Shown piece by piece: positions 8,331-17,604 of a stretch of 46,149 bases of DNA. Source of the DNA: Candidatus Sulfotelmatobacter sp. (GTDB taxonomy: Bacteria; Eisenbacteria; RBG-16-71-46); assembly GCA_035498555.1 (NCBI GenBank), contig DATKAB010000140.1, positions 1 to 46,149 of the forward strand, read 5' to 3'. Numbering within the stretch: position 1 is the stretch's first letter; each line of letters begins with the position of its first letter. A program made the position numbers and the translations under genes. The notes beneath the pieces were generated by a model. It made no database searches and had not been told where the DNA came from. It saw nothing but the letters and a program-made list of their open reading frames with translations.

Positions 8331-9721
8331 CGCGCGGCGCCTGTCGGCGCCGAGTACCCGCCGGGCCCATCCGCAGCGGAGGAGCACTGCAGCGCACCTT
8401 CATCGGCACCCTGTTGTTCGTGGTGGCCGGCGTGCTGGCCATGGCCGCGCAGTCGTGGGTGTCCTACCAGCGCGTTCGCCACGCCCTCGAGACCGAATAC
8501 GAGCACCGGCTCGAGAACGTCGCCAACACCATCGCCTCGCAAATCAAATCCGACGACCTCAAGGACGTGCGCACCTACGGCGAGGAGGCCCGCGGCTTCG
8601 CCGAGTTGCAGTTCGTGGTGTTCGGCATCCAGCAGACCTCCGGGCTCGCCAATGCCAGCGTGATCGGCAGCGATCGGGTGGTGATCTTCGACTGCCGCAG
8701 CGACGAGTTGCAGGGCGCGCGCACCCCGCTCGACACGCTCGCCTTCAACGAAATCGGGAGCGCGCTGGCGGGGAAGGCGGCGGTGTCGCGTCCCTACGTG
8801 GCGAATGGGCTTACGCTCCGCGCCGGGTTCGCGCCGATCTTCGGCGCCGGGGGTGCGCCGGTGGGCGTGGTCGCGGTCGAGGCCGAGCCCGACTACGGGC
8901 CGGTGCTGGCGGGCCTCGAGCGCGACTTCCAGCTTCGCACCACGATCGTGGTGCTGGCGCTGAGCGTGCTGGCCGCGCTGTTCCTGCGGCTCGCCTGGTC
9001 GTCGCAGCGGCTCGAACGGCGGCTCTCTCGCGCCGAGAACCTCGCCGCCATGGGCCGGCTCACCGCGACGCTCGCGCACGAGATCAAGAATCCGCTCGCG
9101 ATCATTCGCGGCTCGGCGGAGCGCCTCTCGAAGCTGGCCCCCGACGCCCAGCGCATGGCGGGCTTCGTGGTGGAGGAGAGCGATCGCCTGTCGCGCACGG
9201 TGGGCCGCTACCTGCAATTCGCGCGCGCCGAGGACTCGCTCGAGGGAGAGGGCGACGCCATCACCGCGCTCAACGCGACCCTGGCGCTGCTCGAGGGCGA
9301 GTTCGCGGCGCGCAACGTGACGCTCCGCCGCGAGGCCGCTCCCGCCGCGGCTCCGGTGCGCCTCGACAACGAGTCCCTGAAACAGGTCTATTTGAACCTG
9401 ATCCTGAACGCGATCGAAGCCATGAACGAAGGCGGCGCACTCACCGTCGGCGCCGCCGAGCGTGGAGGGAAGATCGAGGTGCGCATCGCCGACACCGGCC
9501 CGGGGATTCCCGCCGAGGTGCTCGCCCGGCTCGGCAATCCGTTTGTCACGACGCGCGCTCAGGGCACCGGGCTCGGCCTGTTCCTGACGCGCCGGCTGGT
9601 GGAATCGGCCGGCGGCTCGCTGCAGCTCGAGAGCACGGCGGGACGCGGCACGACCTGCGTGGTGCGGTTGCCGCGGCGCAGCGGCGCCGTCGCCGAGCCG
9701 ACGGGAGGGAAGCCGTCGTGA
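8312..9721 (+). CDS. Membrane sensor histidine kinase
   Basis: A protein of up to 469 residues. It has a transmembrane helix at about 29-48, an extracytoplasmic sensor region to about 208 and a second helix at about 210-228. The dimerisation/phosphoacceptor helix carries His256 in LAHEIKNPLAIIRGSAERLS, and an HATPase_c domain follows with N box (LNLILNAIEA), G1 (DTGPGIP) and G2 (GTGLGLFL). The sequence resembles NtrB/AtoS-type kinases that pair with sigma54 activators. The start is uncertain: a strong promoter overlaps the first ATG, and the best downstream candidate is a CTG at 8387 behind GGAGG. The stop overlaps the GTG of the regulator gene (GTGA), so the pair is coupled. Confidence 0.88.
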   Translation: MDRFLDSRGACRRRVPAGPIRSGGALQRTFIGTLLFVVAGVLAMAAQSWVSYQRVRHALETEYEHRLENVANTIASQIKSDDLKDVRTYGEEARGFAELQFVVFGIQQTSGLANASVIGSDRVVIFDCRSDELQGARTPLDTLAFNEIGSALAGKAAVSRPYVANGLTLRAGFAPIFGAGGAPVGVVAVEAEPDYGPVLAGLERDFQLRTTIVVLALSVLAALFLRLAWSSQRLERRLSRAENLAAMGRLTATLAHEIKNPLAIIRGSAERLSKLAPDAQRMAGFVVEESDRLSRTVGRYLQFARAEDSLEGEGDAITALNATLALLEGEFAARNVTLRREAAPAAAPVRLDNESLKQVYLNLILNAIEAMNEGGALTVGAAERGGKIEVRIADTGPGIPAEVLARLGNPFVTTRAQGTGLGLFLTRRLVESAGGSLQLESTAGRGTTCVVRLPRRSGAVAEPTGGKPS

Positions 9722-11166
9722 GAGTGCTGGTGGTGGACGACGAGATCCGCAACGCCGAGCTGACCGCGCTCGCGCTCCGCGACGACGGCCACGACGTCGA
9801 GTTCACCGGCGGCAGCCGCGATGCGCTCAAGAAGCAGGAGTCCACGCCCTTCGACGCGGTGGTGACCGATCTGCGCATGAAGGATCTCGACGGACTTCAG
9901 CTCCTCGCCGCGCTCAAACAGCGCTGGCCGCAGACCTCGGTCGTGCTGATGACCGCCTATGACACACGCGAGATCGCGCGGCGCGCGCAGAACGAGGGGG
10001 CCACCGGCTACGTCGACAAGGAAGGCGAGTTCCGCGAGGAGATCAAGACCATCCTGCGCCGGGTGGCGCGCGAGCGGAACCTGGTCACCGAGAATCGCAC
10101 CCTGAGCGACACCGTCGAGAGCCTGCGCCAGGGCGCGGCCACCGTGATCGGGAGCGCGCCGCGCACCCGCCAGGCGCTCGAGCTGGCGAAACGCGTGGCG
10201 GCCACCGACTCGACGGTGCTGCTGCGCGGCGAGAGCGGCACCGGCAAGGACCTGTTCGCGCGCCTCATCCACGTCAGCAGCCGCCGCGCCGGCGGACCGT
10301 GGGTCAAGGTGAACTGCGGCGCGCTGCCCGAAAACCTGCTCGAGAGCGAGCTGTTCGGACACGAGCGCGGCGCCTTCACCGGCGCGGTGCGGCAGAAGCC
10401 CGGCCGCTTCGAGGACGCCAGCAAGGGCACCATCTTCCTCGACGAAATCGGCGAGCTGCCGCTGCCGCTGCAGGTCAAGCTGCTCCAGGTGATCGAAGAG
10501 AAATCGTTCACGCGCGTGGGCGGCAATCAGAACGTCGCGGTGGACGTGCGCATCATCGCCGCCACCAACCGCGATCTCGAGGAGATGGTGCGTGCACGGA
10601 CGTTTCGCGAGGATCTGTTCTTCCGCCTGAACGTCTTCCCGATCGCGTTGCCGCCACTGCGCGAGCGGCCGGGCGACGTGCCGGCCCTGGTCGCGTACGT
10701 CCTCGAGCGTCACGGCGCCACGGCCGACAAGGTGACGTCAGCCGCGATGCAGGCGCTCGAGCGTTACACGTGGCCGGGCAACGTGCGCGAGGTCGAGCAC
10801 ACGCTGGAGCGCGCCATGATTCTGGCCGGATCCGATCCGATCGGCCTGGAGCACCTTTCGTTCGCACGTCCCGAGCTGCTGGGCTCGGCGCGGGCCGGCG
10901 CAGCGGTCGGAGCGCCGCCCTGGGTGCCGACCATCCCGCCCGAGGGTCTGTCGCTCGAGGAGCTCGAGCGACAGCTCATCGTCCAGGCGCTGGCGATGGC
11001 GCGCGGCAACAAGAGCCAGGCCGCACGTCTGCTCGATATCTCGCGGCGGACTCTTTACTCTCGCATGGAGCACCACGGCCTGCGCACGCCTGGCGAGGGC
11101 GGTGCGGAAGAGGCGGGCGAAGAGGATTCCGACGCCGCGGGCGGATCGGAAGGCTCGAAATCATGA
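9718..11166 (+). CDS. NtrC-family sigma54-dependent response regulator
   Basis: A 482-residue protein with a GTG start overlapping the kinase stop. The receiver domain (1-120) has acidic residues in VVDDE, phosphoacceptor Asp51 in VVTDLRM and Lys101. The AAA+ domain (about 140-380) has Walker A GESGTGKD at 171-178, the sigma54-contacting loop GAFTGA at 218-223, a Walker B-type FLDEIGEL, and an arginine-finger region [14 protein letters not shown]. The C-terminal Fis-type helix-turn-helix reads [20 protein letters not shown]. After phosphorylation it should activate RNA polymerase-sigma54. Its targets are unknown. The divergent sheath operon is a candidate, because sigma54 activators control several type VI systems, but I saw no clear sigma54 promoter there. 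Confidence 0.93.
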   Translation: MRVLVVDDEIRNAELTALALRDDGHDVEFTGGSRDALKKQESTPFDAVVTDLRMKDLDGLQLLAALKQRWPQTSVVLMTAYDTREIARRAQNEGATGYVDKEGEFREEIKTILRRVARERNLVTENRTLSDTVESLRQGAATVIGSAPRTRQALELAKRVAATDSTVLLRGESGTGKDLFARLIHVSSRRAGGPWVKVNCGALPENLLESELFGHERGAFTGAVRQKPGRFEDASKGTIFLDEIGELPLPLQVKLLQVIEEKSFTRVGGNQNVAVDVRIIAATNRDLEEMVRARTFREDLFFRLNVFPIALPPLRERPGDVPALVAYVLERHGATADKVTSAAMQALERYTWPGNVREVEHTLERAMILAGSDPIGLEHLSFARPELLGSARAGAAVGAPPWVPTIPPEGLSLEELERQLIVQALAMARGNKSQAARLLDISRRTLYSRMEHHGLRTPGEGGAEEAGEEDSDAAGGSEGSKS

Positions 11167-11831
11167 CCACCTTGCGCGGACTGCTGTTCGACAACCTCGG
11201 TCTCAAGCTGATCGCGCTGCTGATCGCGGTGCTGATCTATCTCAACGCCTATACCGAGCGGCCGGCCACGCTGGTGGTTTCGTTCCCGATCCAGCTCGAC
11301 GGCCTGGCCGACACGCTGTCGCTGTCGGGGCCGATGCCGTCGGTGGTGCAGGCCGAGCTGCGCGGGACCGGCAAGCAGCTCATCCGCCTGAGGCTCACCG
11401 AGCCGCGACTGCGCGTGTCGCTGGCGGGCGTGGGCGCCGGCCGCTTCGAGCGCGCGATCGCCGAGACCGACCTGCCGATCTCGAACAGCAGCGGCGTCAC
11501 GGTCGAGCGGCTGATCGGGCCGCGCATGCTTCAGGTCCAGATCGATCATCGCGCGAAGAAGATGGTGCCGCTCGCCGGGCGCGTGGACGGAGCGCCGGCG
11601 TCCGGGGACGCGTGGGACGGCACGGTGATCCTGATTCCGCCGCGGGTTCTGGTGACCGGTCCGGCCAAGGTGCTGGCCGATCTCGACAGCCTCGAGATGC
11701 CGACGGTGCGCATCGACGGCCGGCGGGACACGGTACGCGCGCTGCTCGCGCCCGAGTCGGTGCCCGACTGGTGCACCACCGATCCGGCGCTGGTGCACGT
11801 CCTGGTGCCGGTGGTGCGGAAGCCGCTCTAG
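11163..11831 (+). CDS. YbbR-domain (CdaR-like) membrane-anchored protein
   Basis: A 222-residue protein with one N-terminal helix (LGLKLIALLIAVLIYLNAYT) followed by two YbbR-like repeats with the usual opening pattern (a Leu-Lys-rich start before the helix, then RPATLVVSFPIQL and repeated VTGP-type turns). YbbR proteins usually sit beside a diadenylate cyclase gene and modulate c-di-AMP synthesis. Here no cyclase gene is adjacent. Instead its ATG overlaps the stop of the response regulator (ATGA), so it forms the third gene of a two-component operon. Its stop shares the tetranucleotide CTAG with the convergent arsC-like gene. Confidence 0.82.
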   Translation: MTTLRGLLFDNLGLKLIALLIAVLIYLNAYTERPATLVVSFPIQLDGLADTLSLSGPMPSVVQAELRGTGKQLIRLRLTEPRLRVSLAGVGAGRFERAIAETDLPISNSSGVTVERLIGPRMLQVQIDHRAKKMVPLAGRVDGAPASGDAWDGTVILIPPRVLVTGPAKVLADLDSLEMPTVRIDGRRDTVRALLAPESVPDWCTTDPALVHVLVPVVRKPL

Positions 11832-12277
11832 CCCCGGACCGCGGTGGTCGTGGAGTGCTCAGCCAGCCATTGATCGAGCCGCCGAGACAGCTCCTCGCGC
11901 ACCTCACGGAATTTCGCGCGCGTCGAATCGGGGTCGCCGCGGAAGGCCGCCGGATCCTCGATCGGCCAGTGAACGCGTGAGATCGCTCCCGGCCACACGC
12001 TCGGGCAGCGGCCTTCGGCGTCATGGCAGACGATGATCAGGTGCCGGACCGGCGCCTGGCCGAGGAATCTCGCGATGTCCTTGGGTTGCGCCCCGCCGAG
12101 GTCGATGCCGACCTCGCGCATGACCTCGATCGCCATCGGATGCACTCGCGCGGCGGGTTCGGTGCCCGCGCTCGCAACCTCGAACCGGTCACCGGCTCGG
12201 GTGCGAAGCAGCCCCTCGGCCATCTGGCTGCGCGCCGAGTTGCCGGTGCAGAGTATCAGGACCATCGGCAGACCCAT
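11828..12277 (-). CDS. arsC: Thioredoxin-type arsenate reductase (low-MW phosphatase fold)
   Basis: A 149-residue protein of the LMW protein tyrosine phosphatase fold. The P-loop CTGNSARS carries nucleophile Cys10. Cys84 and Cys91 in VCHDAEGRCPSVWPG reproduce the seven-residue spacing of the redox pair in the Staphylococcus pI258 enzyme, and VHWPIEDPA holds the general-acid Asp. It reduces arsenate to arsenite using thioredoxin. GAGG lies about five nt before the chosen ATG; a second in-frame ATG four codons later is also possible. It is the last gene of an arsR-arsM-arsC operon, 44 nt after arsM. Confidence 0.9.
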   Translation of the reverse strand: MGLPMVLILCTGNSARSQMAEGLLRTRAGDRFEVASAGTEPAARVHPMAIEVMREVGIDLGGAQPKDIARFLGQAPVRHLIIVCHDAEGRCPSVWPGAISRVHWPIEDPAAFRGDPDSTRAKFREVREELSRRLDQWLAEHSTTTAVRG

Positions 12278-12321
12278 CTCGACCTCGCGGATTCCATCGC
12301 CCTTGCCTTCCGCGAGCCCAC

Positions 12322-13170
12322 TCACGACGGCAGCGGCCTGGTCGCTCGAACGAACGCGCTCATGAACTGTCCCTCGACCTGACGCGCGACCGCATCGGCA
12401 TCCAGGCCCTGGGCGGAGAGAAGCTCTCGCGCGTCGTGAAGATCGTAGACCCGCGTCGGCTGAAGGCTCACGGCCACGAATCCCGCGCGCTCGAGCTTCG
12501 CGACGTAGTCCGATGCTTCGAGCGCGCCCGCCACGCACCCGACCCACAGCTCGACGCTCTTTCGGATCACGTCCGGAACCGCGCCGCGCACCACCACGTC
12601 GGACACCGCCAGTCGCCCGCCGGGCTTCAGGACGCGGAAGGCCTCGGCGAGCACGCGATCCTTGTCGCCCGAGAGGTTGATCACGCAATTCGAGATGATC
12701 ACGTCCACCGACGCGTCGGGGAGCGGGATGGCTTCGATCTCGCCCTTGAGGAACTCGACGTTGGTCGCGCCGGACTCCGTCTGATTCCTGCGTGCGAGCG
12801 CCAGCATCTCGTCGGTCATGTCGAGGCCGTACGCCTTGCCGGTCGGACCCACGCGCCGGGCGGACAGCAGCACGTCGATTCCGCCGCCGGAGCCGAGATC
12901 CAGCACGATTTCGCCGGCACGCAGCTCGGCGAGCGCGGCGGGATTGCCGCAGCCGAGCGATGCGCGCACCGCGTTCTCGGGCAGAAGCCCCCTTTCGAGC
13001 TCGTCGTACAGATTCGACGTGATCGGGTCGCCGCAGGAACTCTCGCCGGTACCACAGCAGCTCGAGTCGCCCGCGCTGCTTCCACAGCACGAGCTCTTCT
13101 CGCCGCGAACCGCGCGCTTCGCGGCTTCGCCATACTTCTCGCGAACGACTTCCTTCAACGACTCGCTCAT
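12322..13170 (-). CDS. arsM: Arsenite S-adenosylmethionine methyltransferase
   Basis: A 282-residue protein. The SAM-binding motif is [10 protein letters not shown] at 91-100. Three cysteines expected to bind As(III) in ArsM are present: Cys74 (LGCGNP), Cys162 (ISNCVINLS) and Cys212 (VGCVAGAL). The N-terminal 50 residues are unusually rich in Cys (two CC pairs and a further Cys), perhaps an extra metalloid-binding segment. The enzyme methylates arsenite to mono- and dimethylated species, which are volatile or less retained. Its ATG overlaps the arsR stop (ATGA, 13167-13170), so regulator and enzyme are coupled. Confidence 0.93.
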   Translation of the reverse strand: MSESLKEVVREKYGEAAKRAVRGEKSSCCGSSAGDSSCCGTGESSCGDPITSNLYDELERGLLPENAVRASLGCGNPAALAELRAGEIVLDLGSGGGIDVLLSARRVGPTGKAYGLDMTDEMLALARRNQTESGATNVEFLKGEIEAIPLPDASVDVIISNCVINLSGDKDRVLAEAFRVLKPGGRLAVSDVVVRGAVPDVIRKSVELWVGCVAGALEASDYVAKLERAGFVAVSLQPTRVYDLHDARELLSAQGLDADAVARQVEGQFMSAFVRATRPLPS

Positions 13171-13553
13171 GAACCTCTCCTCTTTGGCCCGATTTCACAC
13201 AACTGGATCACGGCATCTGCGCTGACCGCTTTGCTTCTCGAGCAGCACTCCGCGAACAGGAATCCGAGGAGTTCCTGCAGCGCGGCGGTGTTCGCCGTGT
13301 AGCGCAGAAACGTGCTTTCGCGTTGGACGCTCGCCAGCCCCTCGCCCTTGAGCTTCTCGAGGTGGTGGGAGAGCGTCGAGGCGGGGATATTCAGCTCCGA
13401 CTGGATCTCGCCGACCACCATGCCTTCGGGGTGGGCGGTAAGCAGCAATCGGAGGATTTGAAGGCGGATCTCGATCCCCAGAGCCGCGAACATGTCGGCG
13501 TAGCGGGCGGTCTGGACGGGGGCGGCGCGGGGCGTCGTCGTTCTCGATTTCAT
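13167..13553 (-). CDS. arsR: ArsR-family arsenic-responsive repressor
   Basis: A 128-residue winged-helix protein: [20 protein letters not shown] opens the fold, [20 protein letters not shown] is the recognition helix, and STFLRYTA is the wing. A Cys pair at 103-104 (AECCS) and Cys119 near the C-terminus resemble the C-terminal As(III) site of Acidithiobacillus-type ArsR rather than the classic helix-4 CVC site. The start was set at the ATG ending at 13553, directly after an AT-rich control region; the frame stays open upstream but that sequence is non-coding in character. It is the first gene of the ars operon and is predicted to autorepress. Confidence 0.9.
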   Translation of the reverse strand: MKSRTTTPRAAPVQTARYADMFAALGIEIRLQILRLLLTAHPEGMVVGEIQSELNIPASTLSHHLEKLKGEGLASVQRESTFLRYTANTAALQELLGFLFAECCSRSKAVSADAVIQLCEIGPKRRGS

Positions 13554-14020
13554 AATTCGATCATTGTAAAAATACCGAATCAAGTCAAGGGCCAAGTGCC
13601 GCAAAGCACCGAGCCCCGGCTGCGGGGCCGGGGCGTCGTGGTGGTGATTGGATGGCGGGGGCAGAGGCCGCGCGCTGGAGATGGCAGGCTCGGATGGTGG
13701 GACGCGACTCCCGGCGTCCCCGCCGATCCCGGAGAAGCGCAACCCACGTGCCACGGAGAGCTCGCCCGGACGGCGCTCGAAGCCCTTGAAATGCTTCGCG
13801 GCCGCCCGAGTCCCGGCCGAGATGCGCCAAATCACCCGCGCCGCGACTGCGAAGCGCACGCCGGGCGAGCCCGCTTTGCAACGGGAAACGGCGCCGCTGC
13901 GCGAGGAGCCGATCGCCGAAGAGCGCCGTCGGGCGCCGCGCTCGAGTGGTATGGGAACATGCGCCGCGCCCGTTCGGCTTGAGTCGGGTCGGCGCGCCGA
14001 CTGGCGGCGCCCTCGCGCTC
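13554..14020. other. Intergenic region between S41 peptidase gene and arsR
   Basis: About 470 nt with no supportable gene. The arsR-proximal end holds the ars control region. A GC hairpin lies at 13613-13634 (arms GCCCCGGC and GCCGGGGC, six-nt loop) without a T tract. On the minus strand a segment at about 13720-13795 resembles one at about 16070-16140 (AAGGG, TCGA, CGCC, CCGGG and CGGGATCG in the same order). I see nothing else in it. Confidence 0.5.
13555..13588 (-). promoter_or_regulatory. ars operon promoter and ArsR operator
   Basis: An AT-rich island in GC-rich surroundings. Read on the minus strand it has TTGACT (13588-13583) as a -35 box, with AATGAT (17 nt spacing) or TACAAT (14 nt spacing) as possible -10 boxes. 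ATTCG and CGAAT arms (13576-13580 and 13555-13559) form an inverted repeat around a 16-nt centre that overlaps the -10 region. This fits steric repression by the ArsR encoded immediately downstream. Confidence 0.55.
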
Positions 14021-15157
14021 CTAGTTCGCGACCCGCCGCCGCGGCGCGCGCACGAACTCCTCGTCGGCGTCGACCGGGGTCGTGCGCGCCCGCTCCAGCG
14101 AGCTCTGCAGAATGTGGCGCCGCTCGTCGTCCTGGGCGGCGTCGAGCAGCTGCTGGACCGCGGCGACGTGCGCTTCGCGGAGCGCCGAGCCGGGAGCGAC
14201 GTCATGGTCGGGCTTGACCCCGACTCCCTCCCAATTGGTCTTGGTGACCGGGTTGATGGCCCGCCCGGTCGCGATGAACGCCGCGAAGTGATCGCTGAGC
14301 CGGAACAGTCCGCCCGGATTCGCACCGCCCGCGCTGGTCGCGCCATACAGGGTGCCGAGCTTGTGGGTCTGCACGTCGTAGGCGAATTCCTCGGCACACG
14401 ACCCGGTGAGATTGCTGATCAGCACGTAGAGCGGCCTGCCGTTGAGGCGCGGGCCCGGCACCTGGGCCGCCGACCAGGATTGCTCGGTGACGTTGCCGTC
14501 GCGGAGGTAGAAATCGTTGATGTGCAGGCGATCGCCGGGGGCGACGAAATAGGTGAGCAGGGTCTGGAGCATGTCGGGATCGCCACCGCCGTTGCGGCGA
14601 AGATCGATGATCACCGCGTCACAGTTCGCGAGCAGATTCATGGCCGCGACCGCGGTGGCCTGCGCTTCGGGCATCCCCGAGAACATGCGCAGGTCGAGGT
14701 ATCCGACGTTGCCCGCCAGCCGCTGGACCCGCTCGAAGCCGAAATTCAGCAGTCGCTCGGATTCGAGCATGTGGCGGCGCTCGGCTTCGTCGGGTGTCTT
14801 CTCGTCGTGGAGGTCGGCGGGGAAGGGGCGGTAACGGTAGTGGACGCGCATGTGCCGGTCGTGGGTGAGCGCCTGCATGTGCGCGAGGAGCGAGTCCGCG
14901 AACTCCTTCGAGCTCGTGATCCGGTCGTATTCGTGGCGGGCCAGGCGCTGCCGCAGGTTCCTGGCCAGCGCCGCGCCCTTGTCGGCGAACACGTAGCGGC
15001 TCTGCACCGCGACGGCGAGCGATTCGACCACCGCGGCCCGGGTGCGCGCGTCGAGCGGGGTATCGGGGTCGTCGGGGCCTCCGCCCATCATCTGGGCGGA
15101 CACCGGGAGCGCGATCAGCAGCGCCGCGATCGCGCCAAATGCCAGGCGCAGGTTCAT
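14021..15157 (-). CDS. Secreted S41-family serine peptidase (IRBP/C-terminal processing type)
   Basis: A 378-residue protein. A signal peptide covers residues 1-21 (LAFGAIAALLIALPVSAQ). A helical N-terminal domain is followed by the S41 core: NVGYLDLRMF, then CDAVIIDLRRNGGGDPDM, then nucleophile Ser253 in SNLTGSCAEEFAYDVQ, then GATSAGGANPGG. This pattern fits the interphotoreceptor-binding-protein-like branch of the family, without an obvious PDZ domain. GGAGG lies five to six nt before the ATG. The start overlaps the stop of the upstream tetR gene (ATGA), so both form one operon under TetR control. The substrate is unknown. Confidence 0.88.
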   Translation of the reverse strand: MNLRLAFGAIAALLIALPVSAQMMGGGPDDPDTPLDARTRAAVVESLAVAVQSRYVFADKGAALARNLRQRLARHEYDRITSSKEFADSLLAHMQALTHDRHMRVHYRYRPFPADLHDEKTPDEAERRHMLESERLLNFGFERVQRLAGNVGYLDLRMFSGMPEAQATAVAAMNLLANCDAVIIDLRRNGGGDPDMLQTLLTYFVAPGDRLHINDFYLRDGNVTEQSWSAAQVPGPRLNGRPLYVLISNLTGSCAEEFAYDVQTHKLGTLYGATSAGGANPGGLFRLSDHFAAFIATGRAINPVTKTNWEGVGVKPDHDVAPGSALREAHVAAVQQLLDAAQDDERRHILQSSLERARTTPVDADEEFVRAPRRRVAN

Positions 15158-15798
15158 GGATTCCTCCGGGGGTTGGGTCGGGACTCGACCGGGCCCGGGC
15201 CGTGGGCCACGAGTCCGGCCAGCAACAGGTCGATGACGGCGTCGGTCTGACCGGCGAGGGCGTCGCGGCGTCCGAGCTCGCGAACGCTCAGGCTGTAGGG
15301 AAGCAGCGCGTTGGTGGCGATGACCAGCGCCATTCCGGCGCTCGAGGGGTCGCGCGCGGCGAGGCTGCCGTCGCGGCGTCCCGCTTCGACCACCCGGGCG
15401 AGCACCGCCGCCTCTCTGGCGAAATGAACCGCACGACGCTCGAGCATCGACTGGCGCATGACCGCCAGTTTCTGGTCGATGCTCGGCGCGTGCCGGCGGG
15501 CGTAGTCGAAGCGGTCGAGCACCCGCACGCGCAGCATCTCGCGCAGACGCTGGACCACCGGGGCGCGGCCCGATGCGATCGCCTCGAGTCGCTCCACCAC
15601 GCGCGCCGCCATCCGGTCGATGCACGACAGCGCCACGTCCTCCTTGCTGTCGAAGTGGAGATAGACCGAGCCCTTCCCGATCGCCGCCTCGGTGGCGAGC
15701 GCCTCGACGGTCATGCGCCGAAAGCCGTGCCGCGCGAGCAGCCGGTCGGCCGCATCGAGGATGCGGGGGCGCATTTCGGGGTCGGGCGGGCGGGCCAT
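15154..15798 (-). CDS. TetR-family transcriptional regulator
   Basis: A 214-residue protein. Residues about 8-55 form the TetR_N helix-turn-helix (RILDAADRLLARHGFRRMTV, then IGKGSVYLHFDSKEDVAL). The C-terminal ligand-binding region is all-helical and not assignable to a ligand. The start was set at the ATG ending at 15798, because GGAG precedes it and upstream codons run into the operator. A perfect inverted repeat lies 14-44 nt upstream, implying autorepression. The protease gene downstream overlaps its stop and would be co-regulated. Confidence 0.9.
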   Translation of the reverse strand: MARPPDPEMRPRILDAADRLLARHGFRRMTVEALATEAAIGKGSVYLHFDSKEDVALSCIDRMAARVVERLEAIASGRAPVVQRLREMLRVRVLDRFDYARRHAPSIDQKLAVMRQSMLERRAVHFAREAAVLARVVEAGRRDGSLAARDPSSAGMALVIATNALLPYSLSVRELGRRDALAGQTDAVIDLLLAGLVAHGPGPVESRPNPRRNP

Positions 15799-15811
15799 CG
15801 GGCACTCCAGA

Positions 15812-15842
15812 TAAATGACCAAACCGACAATGTGGTCATTTA
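15812..15842. promoter_or_regulatory. Perfect inverted-repeat operator for the adjacent TetR regulator
   Basis: TAAATGACCA (15812-15821) and TGGTCATTTA (15833-15842) are exact reverse complements separated by 11 nt. The repeat is AT-rich against a GC-rich background and begins 14 nt upstream of the tetR start codon, the standard place for a TetR-family autoregulatory site. Confidence 0.7.
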
Positions 15843-15996
15843 AGCAGAGGACGCCGGACTCGGAGATGGCCCTCGCGCCGAGCGCCCGATTCCAAGAGAC
15901 GAGCGCGGAAGCGCCGCGCCGGCTCACCCGACTCGGAGTGCACTCAAGCTCGCGACGGATCGTCCGACACTGGTGGATGGAGCCGGTGCGCGGTGC

Positions 15997-16025
15997 TTGA
16001 CTTCACCTTCGGCCGCTCCTAAGCT
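15997..16025 (+). promoter_or_regulatory. Candidate rho promoter
   Basis: TTGACT at 15997-16002 and TAAGCT at 16020-16025 are separated by 17 nt. The -35 box is strong and the -10 box is partial. A start near 16032 gives a leader of roughly 245 nt, in keeping with the long attenuated leaders known for rho in other bacteria. Confidence 0.4.
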
Positions 16026-16276
16026 TCGTTTCGTCGCAACCCCACCCGTGCTTTCGCCGTGCCGCGGGCGCGATCCCGAGGGCCCATCCCGGGCCCGAAC
16101 GTAGCGACCCCGGCGGGCGTTCGATTCCCTTAAGAAAGCCAACGCCGCACGTAGAACCCGTTCCAGAACCCCCGGCCCGCGAGTCTGAAAGGCTCGCATC
16201 CACGGCCCAACCGACCGATCGCACGCCTTCGGCGCGACGCACGGCGGCAACGCCACCACTCTCGAGGCGAGACTAC

Positions 16277-17590
<1,314 letters not shown>

Positions 17591-17604
17591 CTCGTGAGGC
17601 CGCG

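Larger units (their letters stand above)
15799..16276. other. Divergent intergenic region tetR / rho, with rho leader
   Basis: About 480 nt without a supportable gene. It holds the TetR operator near 15812-15842 and a candidate rho promoter at 15997-16025. The remaining 245 nt would be a long 5' leader of rho that is C-rich in its distal half (for example 16150-16175 and 16198-16215). On the minus strand it contains the second copy of the segment also seen near 13720-13795. Confidence 0.5.

Noticed and set aside
9559-10713. Long minus-strand frame opposite the response regulator gene
   Set aside because: It mirrors the codons of a well-conserved NtrC-type gene and has no recognisable domain.
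13590-13634. GCAAAGC followed by a GC hairpin, reminiscent of a cyclic-di-GMP riboswitch
   Set aside because: The conserved upstream half and tetraloop-receptor elements are missing, and it is not oriented as a leader of a neighbouring gene.
16111-16135. GTTCGATTCC T-loop-like match in the rho leader
   Set aside because: The flanking bases do not pair as a five-bp T stem and no tRNA body is present.
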